A program made the position numbers and the translations under genes. The notes under the pieces are model-generated. The model had not been told where the DNA came from, ran no database searches, and worked only from the letters and a program-made list of their open reading frames with translations. A stretch of DNA of 9,359 nucleotides, from NCBI GenBank assembly GCA_948496895.1, contig CAOOJO010000074.1, forward strand, positions 1 through 9,359, written 5' to 3'. The stretch's first letter is position 1. Each line of letters starts with the position of its first letter. Positions 1-6,329 of the stretch are shown here, one piece after another. This DNA is from an uncultured Acetatifactor sp. Lineage in GTDB: Bacteria > Bacillota > Clostridia > Lachnospirales > Lachnospiraceae.

Positions 1-1002
1 ATTGCGGGATTCTCCCGGCGCATAGCCGCTGCAGCCGGGCGCAGCGCGGATCTGGAGGTGGTCACTGACACAGTGAAGCTGGGCGGCAATGCGCCTATCA
101 TGGCCAACGCGCTGGCCGGTATGGGAGTGTCCACTATATGCATCGGTGCCATGGGATATCCCCAGATTCGGACGGAATTCGCGCAGATGTCGCGCAATTG
201 TCACAATATCAGCCTCTGCCAGCCGGCATATACCAATGCCCTGGAGTTCAATGATGGGAAGCTGATGCTCGCCAATCTGAAGGCATTGGAAGAGTTGACC
301 TGGGAAAGAATCGTTGACCGAATTGGTCTGGGTGACTTGCGCGGTCAATTGCAGGGAAGCGACCTGATTGCGCTGGTCAATTGGAGCGGCGTACCGGGAG
401 CCGATAGAATCTGGCGTGGCATCTATCAGGAAATATTGCCGAGATTGGCCATCAGGGATTCTGCCGGACATAAGAATCCCTGTGAAGCCGCTCCTGTCCC
501 GGAAGAACCCGGGCATCGCAGGCAGGTATTTTTCGATTTGGCAGATCCTTCCAAACGGACGAAAGAAGATATCCTATCCGTGCTTTCGCTGATACGTTCC
601 TATGAGGAGTACTGCGATGTGACGTTGGGCCTGAACGAAAACGAAGCCCTCCGCCTGGCAGCCTCAGTGGGCCAAAGCTGCGATGGCCCGGAGGAGGCTG
701 CCCGCCTGTTGCATGACATGCTCGGGATTTCCGCGATTATCGTCCATCCAATCGACCGCTGTATCGCTGTCACTGCAGAAGGTCTGATAATAGAGCAGGG
801 CCGTGTGGTGGAATCGCCTAAAATCTCTACCGGCGGCGGAGACAACTTCAATGCCGGATTCTGTCTGGGGCTGCTGCTGCACCTGGAGCTTCGGGATGCC
901 ATGCTCCTTGGCATGGCAGTGTCAGGATATTATGTGGAGAATGGCAGGAGTCCTTCCGCGCAGGAACTGACAGGGCATTTATTGAGCTCTTATTCATTAT
1001 GA
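1..1002 (+). CDS. PfkB/ribokinase-family sugar kinase, 5' end missing
   Basis: The reading frame is open from base 1 (Ile-Ala-Gly-Phe...) to the TGA at 1000-1002, so the gene begins outside the window; the GTG at 58 is an internal Val codon with no proper ribosome binding site. Family members transfer phosphate from ATP to a sugar or nucleoside hydroxyl in the cytoplasm. Visible support: an early substrate-site stretch LGGNAPIMANALAGMG and, near the C-terminus, the PfkB signature STGGGDNFNAGF, whose catalytic-base Asp is encoded at 841-843. About 334 residues are visible, close to a full-length enzyme, so only a short N-terminal part is lost. The substrate cannot be read from sequence. The RpiR-type regulator directly downstream suggests that the kinase product or substrate may be its ligand; that is inference. 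No frameshift or internal stop is seen. Confidence 0.85.
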   Translation: MAGFSRRIAAAAGRSADLEVVTDTVKLGGNAPIMANALAGMGVSTICIGAMGYPQIRTEFAQMSRNCHNISLCQPAYTNALEFNDGKLMLANLKALEELTWERIVDRIGLGDLRGQLQGSDLIALVNWSGVPGADRIWRGIYQEILPRLAIRDSAGHKNPCEAAPVPEEPGHRRQVFFDLADPSKRTKEDILSVLSLIRSYEEYCDVTLGLNENEALRLAASVGQSCDGPEEAARLLHDMLGISAIIVHPIDRCIAVTAEGLIIEQGRVVESPKISTGGGDNFNAGFCLGLLLHLELRDAMLLGMAVSGYYVENGRSPSAQELTGHLLSSYSL

Positions 1003-1056
1003 ATGCCCTTCTTCATTATGAATGCCCTTCTTCATTATGAATGCTCTTATTCATTG
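993..1056. repeat. 19-bp tandem repeat with dyad symmetry (possible operator array)
   Basis: The sequence TTCATTATGAATGC starts at 993, 1012 and 1031, an exact 19-bp period, and a fourth partial copy (TTCATTG) starts at 1050. The first copy includes the dyad ATTCAT-T-ATGAAT, a 6-bp inverted repeat around one central base; the following copies keep TTCAT-T-ATGAA. The first copy overlaps the kinase stop codon and the last enters the -35 box of the regulator promoter. A symmetric repeated site touching a promoter is what an operator looks like, and RpiR proteins bind as dimers or tetramers. Binding is inferred. Replication slippage of a neutral sequence is the alternative. Confidence 0.75.
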
Positions 1057-1082
1057 ACGCGGCTGGCTTTATTAGGTACAAT
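1054..1082 (+). promoter_or_regulatory. Sigma-A-type promoter of the RpiR-family regulator gene
   Basis: A -35 box TTGACG (1054-1059) and a -10 box TACAAT (1077-1082) are separated by exactly 17 bp, each matching consensus at five of six positions. The regulator start codon lies 34 bases past the -10. The last partial copy of the 19-bp repeat overlaps the -35, so a protein bound there would be expected to block polymerase. Confidence 0.75.
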
Positions 1083-1100
1083 TGATACAAATCAAAAATT

Positions 1101-1108
1101 AGGAGGTG
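1101..1108 (+). promoter_or_regulatory. Ribosome binding site fixing the TTG start at 1116
   Basis: AGGAGGTG ends 7 bases before the TTG at 1116-1118. No ATG or GTG lies at a comparable distance in that frame, so this strong site is the reason for accepting a TTG initiation codon. Confidence 0.8.
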
Positions 1109-1115
1109 TTCTGCT

Positions 1116-2000
1116 TTGAACGTAAAAGGGGAATCTACCATCATTCTGAAAATCAAGTCATTGTATCCTGACCTCAAGCCCTCTGAAAAAAGGGTGGCCG
1201 ACTATATCCTGACGAACAGGGAGTCCTTCATCTACAGCAACCTGACATCCGCCTCCAAGGCGGCCGGGGTCAGCGAGTCCACATTCGTGCGCTTTTCCAA
1301 GACGCTGGGGTACGAGGGATATCGGGACATGCATATCGCCATGGCAGTCTCCGACCAGAGCCCCAGGCAGACAGACCTGGAAGAGGGTATCGAAGATTTG
1401 AGCGTGGACGCGGATACCACCTTCACGGAGATTCCGGACCGGGTAATCGGCAGCTCCATCTGTGCCCTGAACAATATGAAGAAAACGGTGAATATCGAAG
1501 AATACACCAAAGCGGTGGATGCCCTGGAGAGCGCCCGGCGCATCTGCGTATTCGGGCTGGGCAATTCGGCTTTCGTGGCACAGGATGTGGTAAATAAGTT
1601 CACCCGACTGGGCATGTTCGTCCAGGCCTCCACAGATTCCCATGCCCAGATTACATACGCGGTCTCCATGGGGCCGGAGGATTTGGCAATCGGCATCTCC
1701 CATTCCGGCAAGACACAGCAGACCATCGAAGCCTTGCGGCTCGCCAAGGAGCAGGGGGCCAGAATCATCTGCATCACTAACTTCGAGTCCAGCGCCGTGG
1801 CCAACCTGGCGGACATCCGGCTCCTGACGGCCAGCCATGAGAAGACCCTGCAGAGCGAGACCCTGGTGTCCCGCCTGTCCCAGCTTGCCATCATCGACAT
1901 GCTCTACCTGGGACTAATTCAGAAGAATTACGACCATTACGCGCCGATCATCGAGAAGCAGAATGCCACAATCGTGCCCATGTTCTTCCGGGAATCCTGA
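1116..2000 (+). CDS. RpiR/MurR-family transcriptional regulator (HTH + SIS)
   Basis: This 294-residue protein has the usual length and two-domain order of the family. Residues 1-77 form an HTH_6 DNA-binding domain, with the helix-turn-helix around 43-64 (LTSASKAAGVSESTFVRFSK). Residues about 130-265 form a SIS sugar-phosphate-binding domain, with the first-strand motif ICVFGLGNS at 143-151 and the phosphate-binding loop GISHSGKT at 193-200. Such proteins sense phosphosugars and control sugar or amino-sugar catabolism. It has its own promoter and a strong ribosome binding site, and ends before a strong terminator, so it is probably transcribed alone or with read-through from the kinase. The 19-bp repeats in front of it point to autoregulation (inference). 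The effector cannot be named from the sequence; the adjacent sugar kinase is the best clue. Confidence 0.93.
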   Translation: MNVKGESTIILKIKSLYPDLKPSEKRVADYILTNRESFIYSNLTSASKAAGVSESTFVRFSKTLGYEGYRDMHIAMAVSDQSPRQTDLEEGIEDLSVDADTTFTEIPDRVIGSSICALNNMKKTVNIEEYTKAVDALESARRICVFGLGNSAFVAQDVVNKFTRLGMFVQASTDSHAQITYAVSMGPEDLAIGISHSGKTQQTIEALRLAKEQGARIICITNFESSAVANLADIRLLTASHEKTLQSETLVSRLSQLAIIDMLYLGLIQKNYDHYAPIIEKQNATIVPMFFRES

Positions 2001-2032
2001 TAAGCCCGGAACGATGCAGGGCTCTGTACGCG

Positions 2033-2075
2033 AAAAAGGGCTGACTGGAAACGGTATCTCCAGTCAGCCCTTTTT
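2033..2075. terminator. Bidirectional intrinsic terminator between convergent genes
   Basis: GGGCTGACTGGA (2038-2049) pairs perfectly with TCCAGTCAGCCC (2059-2070) around a 9-base loop. Five A precede and five T follow the stem, so a hairpin plus U-tract forms on either strand. It ends the regulator transcript on the plus strand and, lying just past the stop codon at 2082-2084, the coiled-coil gene transcript on the minus strand. Confidence 0.92.
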
Positions 2076-2081
2076 GGGCGT

Positions 2082-2543
2082 TTATGCCAGCTTTTGAAGT
2101 TTGTCGCTATGTTCCATGATGACCGCTTTCATGACAGCGTTATCGGCCTGTAGAGCCTCGTATCCTTCTACCGAATCCTTGTATCTGTAATATGTCGAGA
2201 GGTAACAGGATTCGATTGTGTCGAGACGTAGCAAAAGCACTTCTTTCTGGAACACTTCTATCTTATGTATTTGAGCCTGCAATTCAGCTTCAACGGACTG
2301 TATTCGAGCCTGCAATTCAGCTTCAACAGACTGTATTTGAGCCTGCAATTCGGCTTTAACGGATTGTATCTCTGCCTGGAGTTCGGCTTTAACGGATTGT
2401 ATCTCTGCCTGGAGTTCGGCTTTAACGGATTGTATCTCTGTTTTAACGGACTGTATCTCGTTTTTTATCGGTTGTATCTCTGCCTTTAACTTTACATCAA
2501 GTAATTGTGAGATTGCCAGCAGATCATCATGTGTCAATGCCAT
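2082..2543 (-). CDS. Small coiled-coil protein with heptad then 11-residue repeats
   Basis: This 153-residue, cytoplasmic-looking protein has no signal peptide or membrane segment. Residues 1-20 are a short N-terminal segment (MALTHDDLLAISQLLDVKLK). Residues 21-41 are three 7-residue units of the form xEIQSVK. Residues 42-96 are five 11-residue units of the form AELQAEIQSVK, with E/K/Q/R changes at charged positions. Residues 97-153 are a distinct, non-repetitive and more hydrophobic C-terminal part containing IESCYLSTYYRYKDSVEGYEAL. The start ATG is supported by AAAGGAGGT (2551-2559 on the complement), 7 bases away. I recognise the overall type as a small hypothetical coiled-coil protein that I recall from Lachnospiraceae genomes, but know no function. 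Its DNA is visibly AT-richer than its neighbours, and it is a single-gene unit facing the other way, which fits insertion as accessory DNA (inference). Oligomerisation or partner binding through the coil is likely. Confidence 0.8.
   Translation of the reverse strand: MALTHDDLLAISQLLDVKLKAEIQPIKNEIQSVKTEIQSVKAELQAEIQSVKAELQAEIQSVKAELQAQIQSVEAELQARIQSVEAELQAQIHKIEVFQKEVLLLRLDTIESCYLSTYYRYKDSVEGYEALQADNAVMKAVIMEHSDKLQKLA
2256..2483 (-). repeat. In-frame tandem repeats: 33-bp units next to 21-bp units
   Basis: Read on the plus strand, 33-bp units start at 2275, 2308, 2341, 2374 and 2407. The units at 2374-2406 and 2407-2439 are identical, and the others differ by a few bases. Two 21-bp related units follow at 2440-2460 and 2461-2481. 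The protein-level repeat spans 2256-2483. Lengths of 33 and 21 preserve the reading frame, so copy number can change by slippage or recombination without breaking the protein. Confidence 0.9.
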
Positions 2544-2573
2544 TATAAGAACCTCCTTTCATAGACTGCCTTT

Positions 2574-2602
2574 AGCATACCACATATAGGGTAAATTGTC
2601 AC
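2574..2602 (-). promoter_or_regulatory. Promoter of the coiled-coil gene
   Basis: Read on the minus strand, a -35 box GTGACA (2597-2602) and a -10 box TATGCT (2574-2579) are 17 bp apart. The -10 is preceded by TGG, giving an extended -10 element. The start codon is about 30 bases further on, leaving room for the ribosome binding site. Confidence 0.6.
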
Positions 2603-2679
2603 TGCCTATTTTTCAGGTTTCCTAAAATTTCGACTTGTTTCGACAGACTGCCAGATGCCGCCACATTTTCACAAACCCC

Positions 2680-2708
2680 TTTCATTTTCCCCGGCAGAAT
2701 GGTATAAT
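2680..2708 (+). promoter_or_regulatory. Extended -10 promoter of the tldD-tldE operon
   Basis: A perfect TATAAT at 2703-2708 is preceded by TGG (TG at 2700-2701), a classic extended -10. The position 17 bp upstream (TTTCAT, 2680-2685) is a poor -35, which extended -10 promoters tolerate. Its position also shows that translation of tldD cannot begin at the in-frame TTG at 2635 or ATG at 2707. Confidence 0.7.
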
Positions 2709-2735
2709 GTCTTTGCCAATCCCTAAAATAGGAAG

Positions 2736-2741
2736 AAAGGA
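2736..2741 (+). promoter_or_regulatory. Ribosome binding site deciding the tldD start
   Basis: AAAGGA lies 10 bases before ATG 2752. It is a moderate site, but it is the only one downstream of the promoter that fits the tldD frame. Confidence 0.6.
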
Positions 2742-2751
2742 AACAAAAAAT

Positions 2752-4182
2752 ATGAAGGTAAAAGCAAGCGAATATCTGCGCGAAATCAAGCCGATCCTGC
2801 TCCGCCTGCGGGACAGGCTGCTGGAGGAATACCCCTACGCCTCCATACTGGCCACCGACTCCCAGGCAAAGCAGTACTCTGTATCCAAGACCGCCACGAA
2901 TATCGGCATGGTGGGCCTGTGGTCAGGCCGGGGGTTTGTGGTAAAGGTCTACGACGGCTCCGGCTACGGGGAATACTCCTTCAACGAGATCTCCGAGGAC
3001 CGGCTGGAGGAAATCGTAGCCAAAGTAAAAAGCGACCTCATCCCCATGTCCGGGCATCTCCCGGAAGGCGTGGAGCGGAGCGTCTACACCATGCTGGAGG
3101 ACGAGCCCCTGGTATTTGCGGACAGCACGGAATATGAAATCGACCCTGCGGAATACGGCGACGAGAGGATCATCCGGGAGCTGACACGGATCAGCGAGAC
3201 GGGCCGGGCCTGCGACGAGAAAATCCTGGACTGCGGGGCGTTCATGAATTATCAGAAATACAGCAAGCTCTTCCTGTCCAGGAACCGGGACATGGAGCAG
3301 AGCGCGCTCTGGACTGCAGGGGGCTTCAGCGTCATGGCGTCCAGGGGCGAGGAAATCAAGAGCAGCTATAAGGGCTTCTCCAATCTGGGCGGAGCGGAGC
3401 TTCTGGAGCGGATGCGGGACGGCGTGCACGACGCGGCGAAGGTGACCCTGGAGCTTCTGGAGAGCGAGCCCATCACGCCCGGCGAGTACGACTGCATCTG
3501 CACCCCGGAGGCCACGGGCATGATCGTGCACGAGGCTTTCGGCCACGGCGTGGAGATGGACATGTTCGTGAAGAAGCGGGCTCTGGCGGAGCAGTTCGTG
3601 GGCAAGCAGGTGGCGTCCGAGCTGGTCACCATGCATGACGGGGCCTGCGCGGCAAAGGAGGTGGCCACCTACTTCTTTGACGACGAGGGCGTGCTGGCGA
3701 AAGACACCGTCGTCATCGACAAGGGCATCTTAAAGGCCGGCATCAGCGATGCCCAGTCCGCCATGCACCTGGGCACGGTGCCCACCGGCAACGGCAGACG
3801 GGAGAGCTATCAGCGCAAGGCCTACACCAGGATGACCAACACCTTCTTCCAGGGGGGTACGGACAGGCTGGAGGACATGATCGCCTCCATCTCCTACGGC
3901 TTCCTGCTGGAGGAGCCCTCCAGCGGCATGGAGGACCCCAAGAACTGGGGCATCCAGTGCATGGTCAGCATCGCCAGGGAGATCCGGGACGGGAAGCTCA
4001 CCGGGAAGATCTTCTCCCCCGTGGTGCTCACAGGCTATGTGCCGGACCTCCTGAAATCCATCAGCATGGTATCGGAGAAGGTGGAGCTGGGCGGCGGAGG
4101 CATGTGCGGCAAGGGCTACAAGGAGTGGGTGAAGGTGTCCGATGGCGGCCCCTACATCAAGGCAAGGATTCGCCTTGGTTAA
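2752..4182 (+). CDS. tldD: TldD, metalloprotease subunit of TldD/E
   Basis: TldD is the zinc-bearing half of the TldD/TldE cytoplasmic protease. In E. coli this enzyme matures microcin B17 and degrades the antitoxin CcdA, cleaving unfolded peptides that can thread into its chamber. The protein here is 476 residues, close to the E. coli length. The zinc site is visible: HEAFGHG at residues 260-266, an HExxxH motif with H260, E261 and H265, and the third ligand Cys at about 452 in GGGGMCGKG. All catalytic residues are present, so it should be active. The ATG at 2752 is chosen over the upstream in-frame TTG (2635) and ATG (2707) because those lie before or inside the promoter -10. The gene is followed after 59 bases by tldE in the same orientation. 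No precursor peptide that could be a substrate is visible nearby. Confidence 0.93.
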   Translation: MKVKASEYLREIKPILLRLRDRLLEEYPYASILATDSQAKQYSVSKTATNIGMVGLWSGRGFVVKVYDGSGYGEYSFNEISEDRLEEIVAKVKSDLIPMSGHLPEGVERSVYTMLEDEPLVFADSTEYEIDPAEYGDERIIRELTRISETGRACDEKILDCGAFMNYQKYSKLFLSRNRDMEQSALWTAGGFSVMASRGEEIKSSYKGFSNLGGAELLERMRDGVHDAAKVTLELLESEPITPGEYDCICTPEATGMIVHEAFGHGVEMDMFVKKRALAEQFVGKQVASELVTMHDGACAAKEVATYFFDDEGVLAKDTVVIDKGILKAGISDAQSAMHLGTVPTGNGRRESYQRKAYTRMTNTFFQGGTDRLEDMIASISYGFLLEEPSSGMEDPKNWGIQCMVSIAREIRDGKLTGKIFSPVVLTGYVPDLLKSISMVSEKVELGGGGMCGKGYKEWVKVSDGGPYIKARIRLG

Positions 4183-4184
4183 GT

Positions 4185-4209
4185 GTGCAAATCGCGCTTT
4201 GATTTGCAC
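4185..4209 (+). other. Intergenic hairpin between tldD and tldE
   Basis: GTGCAAATC (4185-4193) pairs perfectly with GATTTGCAC (4201-4209) around a 7-base loop, starting two bases after the tldD stop codon. There is no T-tract, so it is unlikely to terminate. It could protect the tldD message end, act as a processing site, or tune the ratio of the two subunits. Confidence 0.6.
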
Positions 4210-4241
4210 CGATTATATGGATAGCAGGTGAGGAGGCAGAT

Positions 4242-5549
4242 ATGACAGAAAAGAATTTCATGGATAAAATATTGTCCGCCCTGAAAAAGAGCGGCGCGGC
4301 GCTATATCAGATCACGGAGACCAAAGAGGAGTCCGCGGAGCTGTTCTTCATCCGCAGGGCCCTGGACATGCAGCGGCAGAAGGAAATCCGCCAGGCGGCG
4401 GTGACGGTGTACAAGGATTTCTCCGAGGGAGACAGGCGGTTCTTAGGTTCGGCGGCCGTGCAGGTGCAGGACAGCTTCACGCAGGAGCAGATGGAGCAGA
4501 TGTTCCGGGATGCCCTGTATGCCGCAGGGTTCGTAAAGAATCCTTACTATGAGCTGTACCATGGGACAGAGGAGCCCTCCCCGGAGGTGCTGGAGAAAGC
4601 CAGGCACCTGTCGGACAAGTCCCTGGCAGAGGTGGCGGGCTGCTTCGCGGATGCCCTGTTCGCGGAGGATACCGGGGAGGATGTCTTCCTGAACTCCGCT
4701 GAAATCTTTGCCACCAGGACTACATCCCATATCTTGAATTCAAGTGGCGTGGATGCATCCTACTGCAAAGGCAGGGTGAAGGGCGAGTTTGTGGCCCAGT
4801 GCATTTCAGGACAGGATGTGGAGACCTATGAGGATTTCTCATATGAGGATATGGACACCCAGGCCCTGCGCAGGAAGGTGCGGGATACCCTTGAGATGAC
4901 CCGGGCCAGGGCCCAGGCAGTGACAGCCCCTCCCGCCGGGGAATACCGCGTCATCCTCTCCGGCACCTATGTGAAGGAGATATTCAGCTATTATGTGGAG
5001 CGCTCCAACATGTCCATGGTCTACCCGAAATATTCCTCGTTCCAGCCCGGCTGCGATGTACAGGCCGGGGAAGCCGGAAAGGACAGAATCAACCTGACTC
5101 TGAAGGCCACCGTGCCCTACAGCGCCGAGGGCATCCCCATGCGGGACAGGGAGCTGGTCAGGGACGGGGAGCTGAAGCTTCTCCACGGCGGCAACCGCTT
5201 TGCCTGTTACCTGAAGCAGGAGCCCACGGGAAACTACAGCAGCTACCAGGCTCCCGCAGGGAATGTCTCCCTGGAGGAGATGCGGCAGGAGCCCTATCTG
5301 GAGGTGGTGAACTTCTCCGACTTCCAGATGGACGCTTACAGCGGGCATTTCGGGGGCGAGATCAGGCTGGCTTTCCTCTATGACGGAGAGAAGCGGGTTC
5401 CCGTCACCGGCGGCTCCATCAACGGGAGCATCCTGGAGGCCCAGAAGAGCCTGGTATTCTCGAAAGAGACGCTGGTGGGCAACGATTTTGATGGCCCTGC
5501 GGCGGTATGCCTGGGCCGGGTCAATGTAGCCGGAAGCGCCGAAGGCTGA
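4242..5549 (+). CDS. tldE: TldE/PmbA, partner subunit of TldD/E
   Basis: The 435-residue protein is similar in length to E. coli TldE (PmbA). It pairs with TldD; as is normal for TldE, no HExxxH motif is visible, so it forms part of the protease chamber without carrying the metal. The C-terminal region shows the family pattern VPVTGGSINGSILEA followed by a long hydrophobic-polar stretch. AGGAGG at 4231-4236 lies 5 bases before ATG 4242. It is co-oriented with tldD with only a short hairpin-containing gap, so the two are almost certainly one operon, ending at the terminator at 5566-5617. The assignment rests on pairing with an unmistakable tldD as well as on the sequence. Overall sequence similarity to E. 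coli TldE would need an alignment to quantify. Confidence 0.88.
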   Translation: MTEKNFMDKILSALKKSGAALYQITETKEESAELFFIRRALDMQRQKEIRQAAVTVYKDFSEGDRRFLGSAAVQVQDSFTQEQMEQMFRDALYAAGFVKNPYYELYHGTEEPSPEVLEKARHLSDKSLAEVAGCFADALFAEDTGEDVFLNSAEIFATRTTSHILNSSGVDASYCKGRVKGEFVAQCISGQDVETYEDFSYEDMDTQALRRKVRDTLEMTRARAQAVTAPPAGEYRVILSGTYVKEIFSYYVERSNMSMVYPKYSSFQPGCDVQAGEAGKDRINLTLKATVPYSAEGIPMRDRELVRDGELKLLHGGNRFACYLKQEPTGNYSSYQAPAGNVSLEEMRQEPYLEVVNFSDFQMDAYSGHFGGEIRLAFLYDGEKRVPVTGGSINGSILEAQKSLVFSKETLVGNDFDGPAAVCLGRVNVAGSAEG

Positions 5550-5565
5550 ATTATATCTTTTTTCA

Positions 5566-5617
5566 AAAACCGGCTCTGCTGCTGGGGAAAAGTCCTGCCC
5601 CCGGCAGAGCCGGTTTT
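5566..5617 (+). terminator. Terminator after the tldD-tldE operon
   Basis: AAAACCGGCTCTGC (5566-5579) pairs perfectly with GCAGAGCCGGTTTT (5604-5617), a 14-bp stem. The 24-base loop can form a smaller GGGG-CCCC stem. The U-run is short (four T, within the stem). Reverse-strand transcripts would meet a longer T-run, so it may also act on the other strand. Confidence 0.8.
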
Positions 5618-5642
5618 ATCTGCATTCCAAAGGAGAAGCTGT

Positions 5643-6326
5643 ATGGAACGTTTGCTGATCATAGAAGACGACGCGGACAACAATCAGATGATAAAGGAAT
5701 ACCTGGAATCCCAGGGATACGACTGCGCCCAGGCCTACTCCGGCAGCGAGGGAAAGCTCCTGTTCTCCATGGGGGAATTCGACCTGGTGCTGTTGGACCT
5801 GATGCTGCCGGGGATAGCGGGAGAGGAGCTGGTAAGGGAATTTTCCCGGAAAGCGCCCGTCATCGTGCTGTCGGCCAAAAGCGGCCTGGACAGCAAGGTG
5901 GCCGTGCTGAGCAGTGGAGCGGAGGACTATATCTGCAAGCCCTTTGCGCTGCCAGAGCTCCTGGTCCGGATTCAGGTGCAGCTGCGCAGGTGCGGGAAAA
6001 ATGCCGATGCCACGGGGACGGAGCCGGATGGCAGGATTTATACCTACCGGGAATGGACGCTGTGCCCGGACAGGCAGGAAATGACCGCCGCCGGGATGCC
6101 TGTAGTGCTGACGAGGCATGAGCTTCTGATTCTGGAGCTGCTGATCCGGAATCCCAGGCGGGTATTTTCAAAACAGATGATCTATGAGTACGCCTGGGGG
6201 GAGGAATACCTGGCTGAAGACAAGACCATCAATGTCCACATCAGCAATATCCGCGCGAAGCTGAAGGAGAGCGGTACGGACAGCTATATCCAGACCGTCT
6301 GGGGGATGGGCTTTAAGCTGAGCTGA
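5643..6326 (+). CDS. OmpR/PhoB-family response regulator
   Basis: This 227-residue regulator has a receiver domain (about 1-115) and a winged-helix DNA-binding domain (about 130-227). The receiver has the acidic pocket E8-D9-D10, the phospho-acceptor D52 in LLDLMLPG, the switch residue S77 and the conserved K99 in CKPF, so it should accept phosphate normally. The DNA-binding domain shows the recognition-helix pattern TINVHISNIRAKLK at 195-208 and the C-terminal wing VWGMGFKLS. AAAGGAG (5629-5635) lies 7 bases before ATG 5643. Its likely kinase is not adjacent but three genes downstream, at 8311-9213. It begins only 25 bases after the tldE terminator stem, and I see no convincing promoter in that gap, so expression may rely on read-through or a weak promoter. 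The direct repeats just after it are its probable binding site. Confidence 0.92.
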   Translation: MERLLIIEDDADNNQMIKEYLESQGYDCAQAYSGSEGKLLFSMGEFDLVLLDLMLPGIAGEELVREFSRKAPVIVLSAKSGLDSKVAVLSSGAEDYICKPFALPELLVRIQVQLRRCGKNADATGTEPDGRIYTYREWTLCPDRQEMTAAGMPVVLTRHELLILELLIRNPRRVFSKQMIYEYAWGEEYLAEDKTINVHISNIRAKLKESGTDSYIQTVWGMGFKLS

Positions 6327-6329
6327 AAC

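Noticed and set aside
1158..1900. Two overlapping minus-strand frames opposite the RpiR-family gene
   Set aside because: Both are antisense shadows of a well-supported gene; neither has a domain, promoter or ribosome binding site.
2275..2481. CRISPR-like array from the 33-bp repeats
   Set aside because: The units are contiguous with no spacers between them and are in frame within a protein; no cas genes are present.
2265..2489. Plus-strand repeat protein opposite the coiled-coil gene
   Set aside because: The frame is open only because the 33-bp repeat contains no stop in it. It has no ribosome binding site, and the minus-strand frame has a start, ribosome binding site, promoter and non-repeat ends.
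2635..2751. N-terminal extension of TldD starting at TTG 2635
   Set aside because: The extension contains the extended -10 promoter (2700-2708), lacks a ribosome binding site, and adds residues not expected for TldD; ATG 2752 gives the family length.
2923..3636. Long open frame on the minus strand opposite tldD
   Set aside because: It lies wholly opposite a gene with clear catalytic motifs. Its His/Leu/Ala-rich translation is typical of the complement of GC-rich codons, and no ribosome binding site or recognisable domain is seen.
5507..6121. Plus-strand frame overlapping the end of tldE and the response regulator
   Set aside because: It crosses the tldE terminator and lies out of frame with a regulator whose receiver and DNA-binding motifs are intact; its Gly/Arg/Pro-rich translation is that of an off-frame read.
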